Positions 20,253 to 30,004 of a stretch of DNA of 64,000 bases are shown here, one piece after another (positions within the stretch are counted from its first letter, which is position 1; each line of letters starts with the position of its first letter). The notes below the pieces were generated by a model. The model saw only the letters and a list, made by a program, of their open reading frames with translations. It had not been told where the DNA came from and did not search any database. Made by a program: the position numbers and the translations under genes. Source of the DNA: Anodontia alba (Eukaryota; Mollusca; Bivalvia; Lucinida; Lucinidae); assembly GCA_964016985.1 (NCBI GenBank), contig OZ024830.1:57954104-58018103 (forward strand), read 5' to 3'.

Positions 20253-22944
20253 AGCAGTATGATCTGATCATATTTTTCAGTGTCTGATGAAATCTTTCAA
20301 GGGCACCTTGACTTTCAGGATGGTAAGGTGACGATTTATACTGAGTAATGCCCAACTCATGCATGACCTGCTGAAAAATTCCAGACATGAAATTTGAGCC
20401 CTGATCCGACTGAACAGACTTTGGGAGACCTACAAATGTAAAAAACTTTACCAAAGCCTTAACAATGTTCTTAGTTTTAATATTCCTAAGTGGAATGGCT
20501 TCTGGGAAACGTGTAGAAGCACACATTATAGTGAGAAGATATTCATTACCTGACTTTGTTTTGGGCAAGGGACCAACACAGTCAATAATTATTCTGCTAA
20601 AAGGTTCATCAAAAGCAGGTATGGGCTGTAAATGAGCTTTTGGTATTGTCTGGTTGGGTTTTCCTACCATCTGACAAGTATGGCAAGATTTACAAAACTG
20701 AGAAACGTCAGATTTTAACCCTGGCCAGTAAAAATGGTTAAGAATTTTGTGATAGGTCTTGTTTACACCTAAATGACCTGACATGGGAGTCTCATGGGCC
20801 AAGTTCAAAATTTCAGGGCGATAAACCCTTGGAACCACTATTTGGTGGTTAACAGTCCACTCGTCTTCTGCTGAGACATCAGGAGGACGCCATTTTCTCA
20901 TTAAAATGTCATTTTTGACATAAAAACAGACTGGGACTTGATCTATTTCTTTCTCATCTAAAGCCCTTTCAAGCAAAGGCAAAATTTCAGGATCATTATG
21001 CTGTTCCTTACAAAGTTGTGACCTTGACACCAAGTCATGACCTTGACCTTGGTCATTTAATACTGAAGAGTAATGACTGGACTCTGACTTGTCACTTAAG
21101 TCTGTCTGCTTGCCAGACAGGCTGGGTGAAAGAGAATTTATAATCTCGTCTGTAAAAGACTGACCCAAAAAGGTATCAGTTAAATCAATTTCCCCATCAT
21201 TCTGTTTTGCTTTCTTTGCCATGGCCCTTGTAACAGCACAAGATGGGTACAGATCAGGGATTTCCTGTTCAATGGGATCAGGTGGCTGATCAAGACAAGG
21301 TATAGTAGTCAAAAGTGGATTTACCACAACCTTATCTCCTGCTAAGTCATTGCCTAACAGTAAGTGAACACCTTTAAAAGGTAAAGAAGGTCGAATACCG
21401 ACAGCCACTAAACCAGTTACCAAGTCTGAGGATAAATAAATGTTATGAAGAGGAACATTAACAAATCCACACTCTACACCCTGAATAAGGACACTTGTCC
21501 CAGAAGAAGTCTTCTCAGAAAAAGGCAGAGTATCTGCTAAAATAAGGGATTGAGAAGCTCCGGTATCTCGTAAGATTTTAATTGGGGTAGATTGGGCATA
21601 GTCACTATTTAGTGACACAAAACCATCTGATAAGAATGGTTCATAAATCTCCATAACAGAATCAGTCTCAGGCCTTTTGGTCTGGATAGGATCTTCCTCC
21701 TTAGCACATGACTGTGGTTTTGACCGTAAAGAGGTAAGGCCTGTAGGTTTAAGCCCCTCTTGTTTTTCTTTCTTTCTTTTCAAATGTAAACATTCAGATA
21801 TAATATGACCTGTCCTTTTGCAATAATTGCAAATTGGTTGAGATAAGGGATTTTGATCTTTATTTTCACCAGAAGGTTTGGGTTTGGGAGTAAATGTTTG
21901 GCTATAATTGCCAGATGGATTACTGGGACTATGTTTGGATCCTGACTGTGGGAAAAATGGTCTTCTAGAGGGATTTGACTTATTAATAAAGGAAACTTTA
22001 TGTGTTAAAGCATAATCGTCTGCAAGTCTAGCTGCAGCTTCCAAAGTTTCAACCTGTTTCTCATCTAAAAAGGACTTAATGTCTGAATTTATGCACTTTT
22101 TGAACTCTTCTACAAGCATGAGCTGCCTAAGTTTTTCATGATCAGAGCCAATTTTCTTCGAAGAGCACCACCTATCAAATAACTGTTCTTTAGTTCTAGC
22201 AAATTCTACATGGGTCTGCTCATTTTCTTTCTTACTGTTCCTAAATTTTTGCCTGTAAGCCTCAGGGACCAACTCATAAGCCTTAAGAATTAATTCCTTT
22301 ACAGTATCATAACTGGAGCTCTGCTCGACAGTCAGCTGAGTATAAATTTCTCGAGCCTTCCCAATTATAACACTTTGCAAAAGCAAGGTCCAATGCTCCT
22401 TTGGCCACTTTAAATTTTCTGCTACTTTTTCAAAATGAAGAAAATATTTGTCAACCTCTTTTTCCTGAAATGGAGGAACTAATCTAATGTGTTTGGTAAC
22501 ATCAAAATGAGAGCCAGACTCTAAAGGTTGCCGTTTTACTGTCATATTTTGCATTTCTAGTTCTTTCATTCTTAAATTAAATTGTCTCTCTCTTTCTTTT
22601 TCTTCCATTTCCATTCTTTCTTTCTGCATTTGTCTTTCTTGTTCAATTTTAAGTTTTTCCTGCTCTAATCTTAATTTTTCTAACTCAATTTGCTTCTGAA
22701 TTTCAAGTTCTCGCATTTGCAAACCTGTATGTGTAATGAGAACAAGAGACAAAGCAGAAGAATCTAGTAATTCCTTATCAACCAAAAATTGGACCAAAAC
22801 ATTTTTTATTTCCTGTTTTAACATGGACTTGTTGACGTTAGTCAATTCATAGTGAGCAGCAATATCCAACAAATCTGACTTTTTGGCCAAATTTAACAGC
22901 TCCTGCGAAGGCGCAGCAATAAAAGCTTGAAGGTCAAATGACAT
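20227..22944 (-). CDS. gag-pol: Gag, protease and integrase (frame-broken in integrase)
   Basis: 905 codons from ATG. Residues ~70-135 form a charged coiled coil. About 150-315 is a capsid-like region related to the SCAN fold (FQEKEVDKYFLHFE). A CCHC knuckle CNYCKRTGHIISEC lies at ~370-385. The aspartic protease DTGAS is at ~459. The integrase zinc module (HETPMSGH...CKSCHTCQ) is at ~716-760, and the catalytic triad is D~788, D~847, E~883 with DD35E spacing. Gag and Pol share one frame with no stop between, which is unusual for stoichiometry. The frame leaves integrase ~20 residues after the glutamate and stops. Either a mutation in the A6 run (20238-20243) or an unconventional +1 recoding joins it to the next frame. 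Confidence 0.92.
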   Translation of the reverse strand: MSFDLQAFIAAPSQELLNLAKKSDLLDIAAHYELTNVNKSMLKQEIKNVLVQFLVDKELLDSSALSLVLITHTGLQMRELEIQKQIELEKLRLEQEKLKIEQERQMQKERMEMEEKERERQFNLRMKELEMQNMTVKRQPLESGSHFDVTKHIRLVPPFQEKEVDKYFLHFEKVAENLKWPKEHWTLLLQSVIIGKAREIYTQLTVEQSSSYDTVKELILKAYELVPEAYRQKFRNSKKENEQTHVEFARTKEQLFDRWCSSKKIGSDHEKLRQLMLVEEFKKCINSDIKSFLDEKQVETLEAAARLADDYALTHKVSFINKSNPSRRPFFPQSGSKHSPSNPSGNYSQTFTPKPKPSGENKDQNPLSQPICNYCKRTGHIISECLHLKRKKEKQEGLKPTGLTSLRSKPQSCAKEEDPIQTKRPETDSVMEIYEPFLSDGFVSLNSDYAQSTPIKILRDTGASQSLILADTLPFSEKTSSGTSVLIQGVECGFVNVPLHNIYLSSDLVTGLVAVGIRPSLPFKGVHLLLGNDLAGDKVVVNPLLTTIPCLDQPPDPIEQEIPDLYPSCAVTRAMAKKAKQNDGEIDLTDTFLGQSFTDEIINSLSPSLSGKQTDLSDKSESSHYSSVLNDQGQGHDLVSRSQLCKEQHNDPEILPLLERALDEKEIDQVPVCFYVKNDILMRKWRPPDVSAEDEWTVNHQIVVPRVYRPEILNLAHETPMSGHLGVNKTYHKILNHFYWPGLKSDVSQFCKSCHTCQMVGKPNQTIPKAHLQPIPAFDEPFSRIIIDCVGPLPKTKSGNEYLLTIMCASTRFPEAIPLRNIKTKNIVKALVKFFTFVGLPKSVQSDQGSNFMSGIFQQVMHELGITQYKSSPYHPESQGALERFHQTLKNMIRSYCFDTEKRLG
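20238..20243 (-). other. A6 run at the integrase frame break
   Basis: Six A residues on the sense strand lie in the 26-base overlap of the two frames. The downstream frame is +1 relative to the upstream one. Integrase similarity stops in one frame and resumes in the other at this run, so a one-base length change in the homopolymer is the simplest cause. Confidence 0.75.
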
Positions 22945-23019
22945 GATTGCTTTTTGCTGGTTTTATCAAGTAAATTTATCAATCAGAGTTTATTTACTGA
23001 TATTTTTCAAAAGTCAATA

Positions 23020-23058
<39 letters not shown>

Positions 23059-23244
23059 TATTATTATTATTATATTTTTTGTAAGTCAATACTTGTTTTT
23101 TATTAAATAATTTTTTTTTTTTTTTACTGAAATCTTTTACAAGTCAGTACTTGTTTTATAGCAAACAAATATTTTTTTTCTTTAAAAATCAATATTTGTT
23201 TTCTCTAAAAAGCTCAAACTTGTTTTAGCTCAAGAAAATGTTCG
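22945..23244 (-). other. 5' leader of the element with A-rich tracts
   Basis: The 300-bp leader contains a ~30-base A run with an adjacent ATT-type microsatellite, and repeats of 'caagtattgac'-like words (sense strand) about 60-80 bp apart. No upstream frame of note. Confidence 0.6.
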
Positions 23245-23262
23245 ATCCCGGACGAGCCCCCA
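23245..23262 (-). other. Primer binding site, tRNA-Pro type
   Basis: The sense strand reads TGGGGGCTCGTCCGGGAT, 5 bases inside the 5' LTR. It is the same 18-mer known as the tRNA-Pro primer site of murine leukaemia viruses, complementary to the 3' end of tRNA-Pro. Confidence 0.9.
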
Positions 23263-23267
23263 ATTTC

Positions 23268-23859
23268 TGTTACGAGCCAGGCGTAACGAGAAAGAAATGA
23301 AAGTGAAACCAGCAACAAGCTTTAAATTATTAACAATATTTATTCACAAAAAAATAAGATAAGATTCAAAACAAAAGAATGTAAGTGAACAGTACCTTTC
23401 AAGTTTATGTCACAAAGTCCCTCTGAAATAATCCATGAGAATTTATAAAACAAATCCTTTGAATATCAGTTTCTGATCCCACAATTTAAAGTTCCTGAAT
23501 TCAGAATTTAAGTCCAGAATGAATAAAATAGTAAGTAATCCAGTATAGAATAATTTCCAGTGAAAGTATACAAAGATGCCCAGATGAAAATCTGTTCTCC
23601 TTATATAATATCAAAGAAGGTTCTAGAAAAAGAATTTACGACAAGCATCTCTTATTTTCCAGTTCCAATCAAGAAACTTCTAAATCTTCCATGACATTCC
23701 AAAAAGAACTCAGTCCAGAATCAAGGCTGTAAACATCATGTTATTGTAAACATGTTGAACATTCCAGAAAGTTATTTTTGGAAACATAGTAAATAAAGCT
23801 ATTTATGGAAACATAGTAAACATGTTGTTTAAAACAATTGAACACCCTGTTATATAACA
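23268..23859 (-). repeat. 5' LTR of the Gmr1-like element
   Basis: 592 bp, identical by eye to the 3' LTR. It carries the promoter. Sense TATATAAG at about 23600-23607, followed by GAGAACAG, is a good TATA-box candidate, and the AATAAA lies nearer the LTR end. Confidence 0.95.
23600..23607 (-). promoter_or_regulatory. Candidate TATA box in the 5' LTR
   Basis: Sense TATATAAG lies about 330 bases before the inner LTR boundary, leaving room for R and U5. The identical word lies in the 3' LTR at 17835-17842. Confidence 0.5.
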
Positions 23860-24162
23860 ATATCACAAAATCGATTTAGTGATGTCACTAAATAGAACCA
23901 GTGATATAAATTAGTGATATCCCAAAATCATGCCCATTTTGTGATATCACTAATTCGACTATGTGATATCACTAAATCGATTTTGTGAAATCACAAATTC
24001 AGTCTTACTTTGTGATATTACTAAGTCGATTTAGTGGCATCACTAATTCTATTAAATGATATCACTAAATCGATTTTGTGATATCACAAAATGATTAGTG
24101 ATATCACATGATAATTAGTAATATCGGATAATCGATTGGGTGATATTACGAAATCGATCTAG
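23860..24162. repeat. GATATC palindrome array, right block
   Basis: It continues the array interrupted by the retrotransposon. Units such as 'gtgatatcactaattcg', 'tgatatcactaaatcg' and 'tgatatcacaaaatg' run to the right terminal repeat at ~24163-24206. Confidence 0.8.
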
Positions 24163-24206
24163 TGTTATCACAAAATATGGGATTTATAGTAATACGGCAT
24201 CTCATA

Positions 24207-25500
24207 ATAATGTTTCTGTTTTGTTTTGCGACGTCAGTTATGTTATGACGTCAGGAGCGCTAAAGCATGAAAACAATAGAAAAAAAGAAAATTTGCTTTT
24301 TTCCGTAAATACCATAAATACTTTCATCTCGTGTAATGAAAACATTCAAATTTTGACTCTTGCTTCGCACTCGTCAATATACTGGTGTTTTTATTACATT
24401 CGATGAAAATATTTCTTATATTCACTCCATAAAAGCAAACATCTTCTAGATTTACTACTTAGAGCAGCGAATCAAGATTTTTCACGAAGTTAAGCGCAAC
24501 ATGCACAGCTGGTACATGGGCTGCTTTCAATAAAGGAAATCACTCGCGAGAATTCTTGAAAACAAAAAAAAAAAAAAAAAAAAAAACAAAAAAAAAAAAA
24601 AAATGCATCTTCTGAATGTTTATTGTAAAACCGTCTTATGTGACCTCAATAAATCTGGGTAAAAGCGGACAGAGGTATAAATACCGACACGTTTCCGAAT
24701 CTACATCACAATGATCGTCCATTTGTGTAACAGCAACTAGTCCCTTCATGAAAGCGCACTTTATATTAATATACAAACAGCTATTCACTTAAAATAGCCA
24801 TTTCCAATGATGTCTTATATATTTCATCTCATCAGGGGCAATCCAGCTGTGGTTTCATTCACCTGAGAACAAGAGAGAGATCTGGAAAATATAAAACAAA
24901 AACATCGCTGCAATATTTTGAGATAGTTTATAGCAACCAACCAACGAGTTGTTGCCGCGAAGCGGCAACAACGAGAGTTGGTTGCTTTATGGTAGTATTC
25001 TGTTCTATTCAAAAATTGCTATACTAAGACTCAATTTTTTGTGTAACCGGAAATTGTGAATATGAACCTTTAAATACGTCACTTCCGTTTTCAGCGTTTG
25101 TTTACAATCACCCGATGACAGCAACTGTTAAACCTAACAGATATCACATTTCCATACTAAAAACAAATAAAAATCAGGCATAGGCGAGATTTTAAGGTAA
25201 GAATAAAACACACATTAGTTTTGTCAGTATTTTCGGTGGTATTCCAGAAGAACGTATTCCTTGCGCGCGCGCAACGTGACATCCGGTTGAAACGAAAGTA
25301 GAAAAAAGCTCCACTGACATCTGAGCATTATCGCATATCTAGAGTGAAAATAATAGACTTTCCAAACAGTTCTCAACGGTAATTTGAGGGGGATTTGGGT
25401 TTTACGACCCTTACAAGAATATTTCACTTAAATCGAGCTGATCGTTCATCAAAAATGGGAGAAAACCGGAGAACCTGCAGAAAAAAAAACAAAACAGCTG
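24207..25500. other. No gene; poly(A) and one hairpin
   Basis: An A run lies at 24564-24603. A hairpin at about 24936-24984 pairs 'caaccaaccaacgagttgtt' with 'aacaacgagagttggttg' around 'gccgcgaagcggc'. A GCGCGCGCGC run is near 25264. No exon could be supported. Confidence 0.5.
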
Positions 25501-25506
25501 ACCATC

Positions 25507-26977
25507 CAGGGCCTGACAAATCCATTGCCCGGCCGCCCGGGACAAGTCCTAAATCCCGCCAGGCAAGTCTGTTCCGTCTTTACGACGCCCGGTCGGGCAA
25601 GTGTCAAAAAATCGCCAGGACAGTTAAAAGTGCGAGTATTTACGGTAAAAAAGTCTGATCAAAAGATGTCAATAAATATTGATAATTAATTGCCCAGCTG
25701 TCCTGATTAATGCAGACAACCCATGTATAACTGTTTTCATTATCACACTACCGTTAATCCAATTGATCAGTTGTTTACCTTCCGGCGCGTGCCTTTAATC
25801 TTCCGTCGTAACAGCTGATCAATAATTGTATCTAAACATGGCTTCTGTGTAGTATGAACCAAGTAAGGTCGGCAATTATTGGTTTTTGATATTCTTGTAT
25901 TTCATTGGCTATGCGACTGGGCATACACCAATGAAATAAGTCGTTGCTTACGACGTGTTTGGCTATGAAAACGAAAGTACAAAATGACACTATATAAAAA
26001 CACAGGTAAGAAATTGAGTTTTTGTTTGGAAAAAAAAAAGAAAAAAAAAGCGTGATACCGTTACGATCTCGCCTGTTTGCAAAACCTTTGTTATTTCCCT
26101 CTCGAAATCTGGATTTACTTAGTGTTCATCAAATAATAATGAATTTGTAAGACTAAAAAGACTGTGTGTCAAAGTCATTTATGAAAAATTTATTCTCTGT
26201 TGATATTACTGATAACGTGTTAGGATGAAAAACAAAATATGAACACTGATGGCTTACACAACTGACTAGTGCTTGATGACTTATGTGCTCCTAAAACCAG
26301 AAAGACTTGATGAGCACTGATATACAATACCACACAGAATAATATTCAGTTCTTTCCAATTTCTTGGAGGTTGTTCTCTGCTCTTGGGATAAATGAATAC
26401 ACCATTTTCAAAATGGCTTCTTTGATAAAAAATGAAGTCTTTTAATTATGAATTGTCCTATAGTTTGTAGGCAGTTCTTCAATCAAGTTAATTTCCTTGC
26501 AGGTGTATACATTTACCTTAAGAATTTTTTTTTTTTTTTTTTTTTACAAACATGAGTATTTATTCAAGGCTTCAAGTAAATACAAATAAAATTCTTTTTC
26601 AGTATGCTCTCTTTTCATCCCTTTGGTATTTTCTGATGTGAAATTATGATACTTTTCTTATTTCCATTGCAAACTTAGATTGTGGGGTCTGAAACTACCT
26701 CACTGAGTGCCCATTATCTATGTTTTTGAGTAAACTTATGTACGCCATTTAAAACCTCGCTTTTCTGTATATTAACTGGGATTTACAAGAGTATTGCTTT
26801 CATAGACTTGTTAACGCAATGTTAAAAGTGGGACTTCTATTTCTGTTTGCAAATCTTGGGCATATAGGAATTTGAGCCGCACAAATCCTGGGCAAGTAGG
26901 AATTTGAGCTGGGCAAGTGAAAAAAAATTTACTTGCCCAGTGGGCAAGTGGATTTTTTTTTTATTTGTCAGGCCCTG
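25507..26977. mobile_element. Candidate DNA transposon with CAGGGCCTGACAAAT ends
   Basis: CAGGGCCTGACAAAT at the left is mirrored by 'atttgtcaggccctg' at the right (one terminal base looser). Flanking 'ccatc' occurs at 25502-25506 and 26978-26982. The CAGGG-type end recalls hAT elements, but hAT duplications are 8 bp, so the class is uncertain. The interior includes 'gggcaagtaggaatttgagc' repeats that are related to 31640-32070. No transposase frame is seen. Confidence 0.5.
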
Positions 26978-27017
26978 CCATCCATTATCAGAACTTGGCT
27001 TTCCCACATATGACCCA

Positions 27018-27096
27018 AGGGAGGCTCAAACTGCAGCAGTGAGAAACCTAATGGATTAAGAGTCGGTTCTCTTATCCACTAGGCTACGGGGGCCCG
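27018..27096 (-). repeat. tRNA-Lys-like sequence (SINE head or tRNA relic)
   Basis: The minus strand has an A-box-like TAGCCTAGTGGATAAG and an anticodon loop ACTCTTAATC (CTT, lysine). A ~10-base excess precedes a poor B box (GCAGTTTGAGCC). The insertion and weak T arm argue against a working tRNA, so this is probably a tRNA-derived SINE head or decayed copy. Confidence 0.5.
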
Positions 27097-27180
27097 CAGA
27101 GGGGGTGGGGGGGTGCATTCCAGCTGTCAGATTCAACATTATCTCAGTAGACCTTGATCTTATTCAATCCAAGTACTTTT

Positions 27181-27319
27181 TCTGGCCAAAGAATGTACAC
27201 AATACTGGTTAACCGCTTAGAGGACTAAGCCTACCCAGTAAACATGTGGTTAGGTAAACTGACCACGCTCGACATGACCCCATTGGGTTGACTGGGCCAT
27301 AAACCTCAACACAAACAAA
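27181..27319 (+). mobile_element. 5'-truncated SINE with 12-bp target duplication
   Basis: It is flanked by 'ccaagtactttt' at 27169-27180 and 27320-27331. The body 'caatactggttaaccgctta' to 'acctcaacacaaacaaa' matches the 3' half of the SINE at 28334-28601. Truncation plus duplication implies LINE-driven target-primed insertion. Confidence 0.85.
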
Positions 27320-27331
27320 CCAAGTACTTTT

Positions 27332-28230
27332 AACTAACACACAGATTTACTTTTTTTTAAACAATCATCACTTAACATGACTTTCCACAATAATGTTTCA
27401 GGCCATACTTATGTTATGTTGATACTCTAGCATAAACTTCAGACCTTCCATACCCTACATCATTGACTCATTCACTGAATGATACTCCAAATATTTAGCA
27501 TTTTGTGACAAATTTTGATTTTTATGCTTAAAATTGTAAGTGAAAACTGATTTTCTTCAAAATCAGCTGTAATGTTAGTCATTTCTTGTTAATTTTAATG
27601 TGACATAAATTTAAGAAAGCTTTGTTTTCATATTATTCTAAGAAGGTGAACGGAATTATGAGAATATGCCATAGGTCTGGGTTTACTCTGTCGCTGACCA
27701 ATATTCCCGTATACTCTCCATGTGACAGACCACTATACTCAAGGTTACTGACTGATACGCCAGCAGGGATCAATTTTAGCACTTGCTAACTTGCTAAATG
27801 CTGGTTAATTTGATCAAAAAGCAAGCTGCAATTTCCATCACTTGCTAGCTCTAGCAAGTTGGAAAATTTTTCTTTAATTGGCTGAAGCTGAGGCATTGTT
27901 GCAGAAGTTTTGCAATTTCTTTTCCAAAGGCAATAACAATATTTTTCTTACTTTTCCCGTAAAGCAGGTTTTGACATTACATGCAAATTGTCTAAACCTG
28001 TTTTCTGGGAAAATAAGAAAAATATTTTAAAATGTCTGCTGTAATTTTATCCAGAGTGCTAAGATTTAAAGCCACATTTAACAGTATTTACAAGTGTGAA
28101 AAAGCAAGTTGGGACAAATAAATATCATCTGATTTCTGTTTCTGTTTCATTACAGTATTTACCCATAGTATTCAGACACCTCAACTCCTTACCATACTTA
28201 ACTAAAATTTGAACAAGTACAACTTACTAC
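27332..28230. other. No gene; family E hairpin near 27940-28030
   Basis: 'gacattacatgcaaattgtc' and 'ctgttttctgggaaaataag' near 27970-28020 are the family E words. The rest matched nothing, including an early segment with 'agcaagttg' words. Confidence 0.4.
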
Positions 28231-28242
28231 CCAATGTTGTAT

Positions 28243-28923
28243 GGCTGTAACGATATAGTCAGCTCACGATACGATATGTATCGCGATACTTGCCTAACGA
28301 TTCGATACATATCACGATACTACTTTCATGCATAAGTCCAGGAGGTCGCGGGTTCAACCCCGGCCGAGGTCGGCAACATTCTTTCGTGGAGATTGATCAT
28401 GAAATATTTTCTACGGTCATTCTCTCCCTTCCGCTGATTCGAGAAGGGTAGTTGTCAGTTTCTGGCAAAAGAATGTGCACAATACTGGTTAACCGCTTAG
28501 AGGACTAAGCTTGCCCAGTAAATGTGTGATTAGGTAAACTTACCGCGCTCGACATGACCCCATTGGGTTGACTGGGCTGTAAAACATCAACACAAACAAA
28601 ATTCATGCATGTCAGAGGTTGAAGATTTGATACTCTTGGTAAACAGGTTCAAACCATCTCAGAGGTTCATTATTGTGTAAAAATGCCTGTGTAAGATGAC
28701 CCATTTTGTCATATAAGTGATCAGTGTATTTCGGTAACAGTTTAGATCTTTGTAATTTGTTATAAAAATGGTCTTGAAATATGTTAAAGCTACTATTTTC
28801 TTTGGAAATTATACTTTTGGGCGTATCGTCAGGTATTGCGATACTAGCCCCACGATACAATACTCGTATCGTGAGAAAAAGTATCATGATACTATACAAT
28901 TTTAATGAATAGTTACTCCTCTA
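28243..28923. mobile_element. Element flanked by 11-bp direct repeats, split by a SINE
   Basis: 'caatgttgtat' occurs at 28232-28242 and 28924-28934. Inside, left and right parts carry mirrored 'cacgatacgatatgtatcgc' and 'gtatcgtgag'-type words. Without the SINE it is ~400 bp. The right part has a minus-strand frame at 28612-28899 of protein-like composition that I do not recognise. Confidence 0.5.
28334..28601 (+). mobile_element. tRNA-derived SINE with 9-bp target duplication
   Basis: 'ttcatgcat' flanks it at 28325-28333 and 28602-28610. It opens with a B-box region 'tcgcgggttcaaccccgg' and lacks the A-box half. The body 'caatactggttaaccgctta' and tail 'aacatcaacacaaacaaa' match the copy at 27181-27319. 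It is inserted in the element at 28243-28923. Confidence 0.85.
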
Positions 28924-28934
28924 CAATGTTGTAT

Positions 28935-29814
28935 CTAATAATACCTGAATGAGTGGCAAACAGGGTATACCCTGATGAGACACCACATTTTCATCTGGGT
29001 CTACACTGTTTGCTCAGGCCTGTCAGGGCAAGGTAAAGTGCAGTAAAGTATAACATATGGTAAGAGTCATGCTGAGACGACAGGTAAAATTATGACCAAA
29101 TCTTCAGTGATTACTAATCGATTATCGATCACAATGACAGGACTGATTATCATGTTAATCATCTTTTCAACTCTGATTAGCCAGCCCTATGCACAGCACA
29201 TAAATTATAACAAAATATGTGCAAAGCATTCCAGAATATGTGCACAGCACATACTAGAATATATTGCTCTACACATACCAAAGTATGTGCATAGAACATA
29301 ACTTATGCAAATAGTACCATATGTGAAAGGTCAGTATAGACCTGCCGGCATTAGCATTACAGTACAGTTGATCGTTATCTGGACCTTGCTTATCTCGAAA
29401 AACTGCTTATCTCAAAGTGAAAATCTTGTCCCTGGCTAAACATGAAAATCTTACAACAGGTTAAAAAATATTGTTGAAAAGAGGAGAAATTGGTCCACAA
29501 TATCCACAATATTTTCAATATATCTCTAAACTAAAAAATCCAGTTACATATAAATTTGCTAAATGTGGTTGTTGGAATTATGTTTTCCTCACTTCTGCAA
29601 ATCGGATATGTCGAGCTATGGATATCTCAAACTATTTCAAAGAGTCCCTTTGAATTCGAGATAACGAGAGTCAACTGTACATATAATTAACAACACAGTT
29701 TAAGTATCTTAATATGTTAAGCAAAATTTAGCTTCAAGCCACCATGTTTACTATGTTAAAAGGATTTAACTGACATAAGGTGACATTTAATTTATGTGTG
29801 GTGATATTTTTCAG
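28935..29814. other. No gene; repeat fragments
   Basis: A fragment with 'catctgggtctacactgttt' (GCAAACAG family) lies near 28990-29022. Several 'gtgcacagcacat'-type words are spread over 29185-29300. Nothing else was identified. Confidence 0.4.
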
Positions 29815-29936
29815 GAATTCTATTCGGCCTACAGCGAGCCACTGAAGACTTTCAAGACACTGGAACTGAAAGGGGATATGCCAGAAAAGACCATCACATA
29901 GATCATTGATGACATGCTCAGTTTTGTTCAGGAATG
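29815..29936 (+). pseudogene. Exon-like segment A with in-frame TAG
   Basis: A 122-bp segment is preceded by 'atatttttcag' and followed by the donor GTAAGC. Frame 1 reads a protein-like string (starts EFYSAYSEPLKTFK, ends IIDDMLSFVQE plus two bases) broken by a TAG at 29899-29901. The remaining two bases join in frame to segment B. I do not recognise the protein. The stop suggests a pseudogene, a sequencing error, or chance. Confidence 0.4.
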
Positions 29937-30004
29937 GTAAGCAGAAATATCTTATATGTAAATCCCTTTTCACTTTATGATTTTATAAAATGAACCGTGC
30001 ATCA

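Larger units (their letters stand above)
17503..23859 (-). mobile_element. Gmr1-like Ty3/Gypsy LTR retrotransposon, nearly intact
   Basis: A 6357-bp element in reverse orientation: 5' LTR 23268-23859, tRNA-Pro-type primer site, gag-PR-INT frame, RT-RNase H frame, polypurine tract, 3' LTR 17503-18094. Both LTRs are 592 bp and identical by eye, so insertion is recent. Flanking ATAT at 17499-17502 and 23860-23863 is the target duplication. The domain order places integrase before reverse transcriptase, unlike typical Gypsy, matching the Gmr1 clade. The only break seen is a +1 frame offset inside integrase at a run of six A. Confidence 0.93.
16505..24206. mobile_element. TIR element with GATATC palindrome arrays, carrying nested insertions
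   Basis: The left end ATGAGGTGCCGTTTTACTAT and the reverse complement of the right end, ATGAGATGCCGTATTACTAT, match over ~40 bases to 'tattttgtgatatca'. Flanks share 'ataatgt' (16498-16504 and 24207-24213), a plausible target duplication. Inward of each end is an array of degenerate units centred on TGATATCA. Removing the LTR retrotransposon (17503-23859 plus a 4-bp duplication) and the family B MITE (17052-17158) leaves about 1.2 kb with no coding capacity. A cut-and-paste class II element is an inference; the superfamily is unknown. Confidence 0.7.

Noticed and set aside
24926..24990. Rho-independent terminator-like hairpin
   Set aside because: A strong hairpin but in eukaryotic repeat-rich DNA and with no neighbouring gene. 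Treated as a palindrome only.
27018..27096. Functional tRNA-Lys gene
   Set aside because: There is extra sequence between the anticodon and T arms, a poor B box and no clean acceptor stem. Better explained as SINE-derived or decayed.
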